Source of the DNA: Heyndrickxia sporothermodurans
GTDB taxonomy: Bacteria > Bacillota > Bacilli > Bacillales > Bacillaceae_C
Reading direction: 5' to 3'
Assembly: GCA_018333075.1 (NCBI GenBank)
Contig: BORH01000013.1
Coordinates: 1-64,000, forward strand
Length of the DNA stretch: 64,000 bases
Each line of letters starts with the position of its first letter. The stretch's first letter is position 1. A model generated the notes under the pieces. The model searched no databases and had not been told where the DNA came from. It worked only from the letters and a program-made list of their open reading frames with translations. The position numbers and the translations under genes are program-made. Of the stretch, positions 63,799 through 64,000 are shown one piece after another.

Positions 63799-64000
63799 AT
63801 GTTTAACAGATTTAAATTAAAAGAAAACGGCACAACTGTAAAAACAGAGATTATTGCCGGTTTAACTACATTTTTGTCAATGGTTTATATCGTTGTCGTC
63901 AATCCGCTAATCCTTTCTGATGCTGGCGTACCTTTTGACCAAGTATTTATGGCGACTATTATATCAGCTGTTGTTGGTACATTATGGATGGCGCTTTTTG
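63799..64000 (+). CDS. hypoxanthine/guanine permease (PbuG/PbuO, NCS2 family), partial
   Basis: The N-terminal 67 residues start FNRFKLKENGTTVKTEIIAG and continue GLTTFLSMVYIVVVNPLILS, the AzgA-type NCS2 start. CGGAGGA precedes ATG 63799. The rest lies outside the window. The inverted PurR boxes upstream support a purine-import role. Confidence 0.9.
   Translation, partial: MFNRFKLKENGTTVKTEIIAGLTTFLSMVYIVVVNPLILSDAGVPFDQVFMATIISAVVGTLWMALF

Noticed and set aside
1-64000. CRISPR array, prophage or intact insertion sequence
   Set aside because: No regularly spaced repeats, integrase, phage structural gene or transposase was seen on either strand.

Overview
The window comes from an AT-rich, endospore-forming low-GC Gram-positive bacterium, almost certainly a Bacillaceae member (Bacillus or a close relative). 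The signs are an alpha/beta-type small acid-soluble spore protein gene, spoVR, a YjcZ-type tiny sporulation protein, strong AGGAGG ribosome sites, TTG/GTG starts, many T-tailed hairpin terminators, and B. subtilis-like gene sets: yxkF-msmX, citG, pbpF, ywdH, spoVR, yhdB, pgcA, bdbC, yhcU-yhcT and ykaA-pit. Nothing looks like a prophage, a CRISPR array or an intact insertion sequence. It reads as ordinary chromosome with a few accessory patches.

1-14 kb: a partial gene, a small unknown gene, the PucR/CdaR-type regulator and the MsmX sugar-import ATPase, a small zinc-ribbon gene behind a 42-bp palindrome, then a SASP gene whose leader contains a 72-nt tRNA-like element downstream of a sigma-F/G-type promoter. 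Next come fumarase, an MFS transporter, a class A penicillin-binding protein, a universal stress protein with a sigma-B-like promoter, an orphan histidine kinase, three probably sporulation-associated genes and a class 3 aldehyde dehydrogenase.

14-27 kb: a peptide-uptake and peptide-processing block. It holds a complete Opp/Dpp ABC importer (oppA1-B-C-D-F), a class A beta-lactamase-fold hydrolase with no signal peptide, a second oppA copy with a CodY-like box, an M19 dipeptidase, a class I glutamine-amidotransferase-type hydrolase and a CocE/NonD-type S15 hydrolase.

27-42 kb: mixed housekeeping and accessory genes. These include CorA, maltose acetyltransferase, four GNATs across the region, two VOC proteins with an AraC regulator, an ABC-2 exporter beside a fusion of an ABC-like domain to a LytTR DNA-binding domain, a monoacylglycerol-lipase-like hydrolase, a CNNM/CorC protein, a PCYCGC lipoprotein, and a fluoride riboswitch driving two overlapping crcB genes.

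42-52 kb: a class C beta-lactamase-like hydrolase with a divergence-free MarR neighbour and matching operators, a relic-like GC-richer stretch with a repeated 20-mer flanking a beta-propeller gene, DUF523, a spoVR operon with two downstream paralogous genes I cannot name, and a frameshifted TolB-like propeller gene.

52-64 kb: yhdB, pgcA, bdbC, divergent yhcU/yhcT, DUF3870, a CaiB CoA-transferase/acyl-CoA dehydrogenase operon preceded by an unrecognised structured leader with a terminator, wrbA, the ykaA-pit phosphate pair, an SPFH gene coupled to a ribbon-helix-helix gene, and the start of a PurR-boxed purine permease. Several genes under 60 codons (11599, 40705, 41722, 63235, 63465) were read directly from the sequence.
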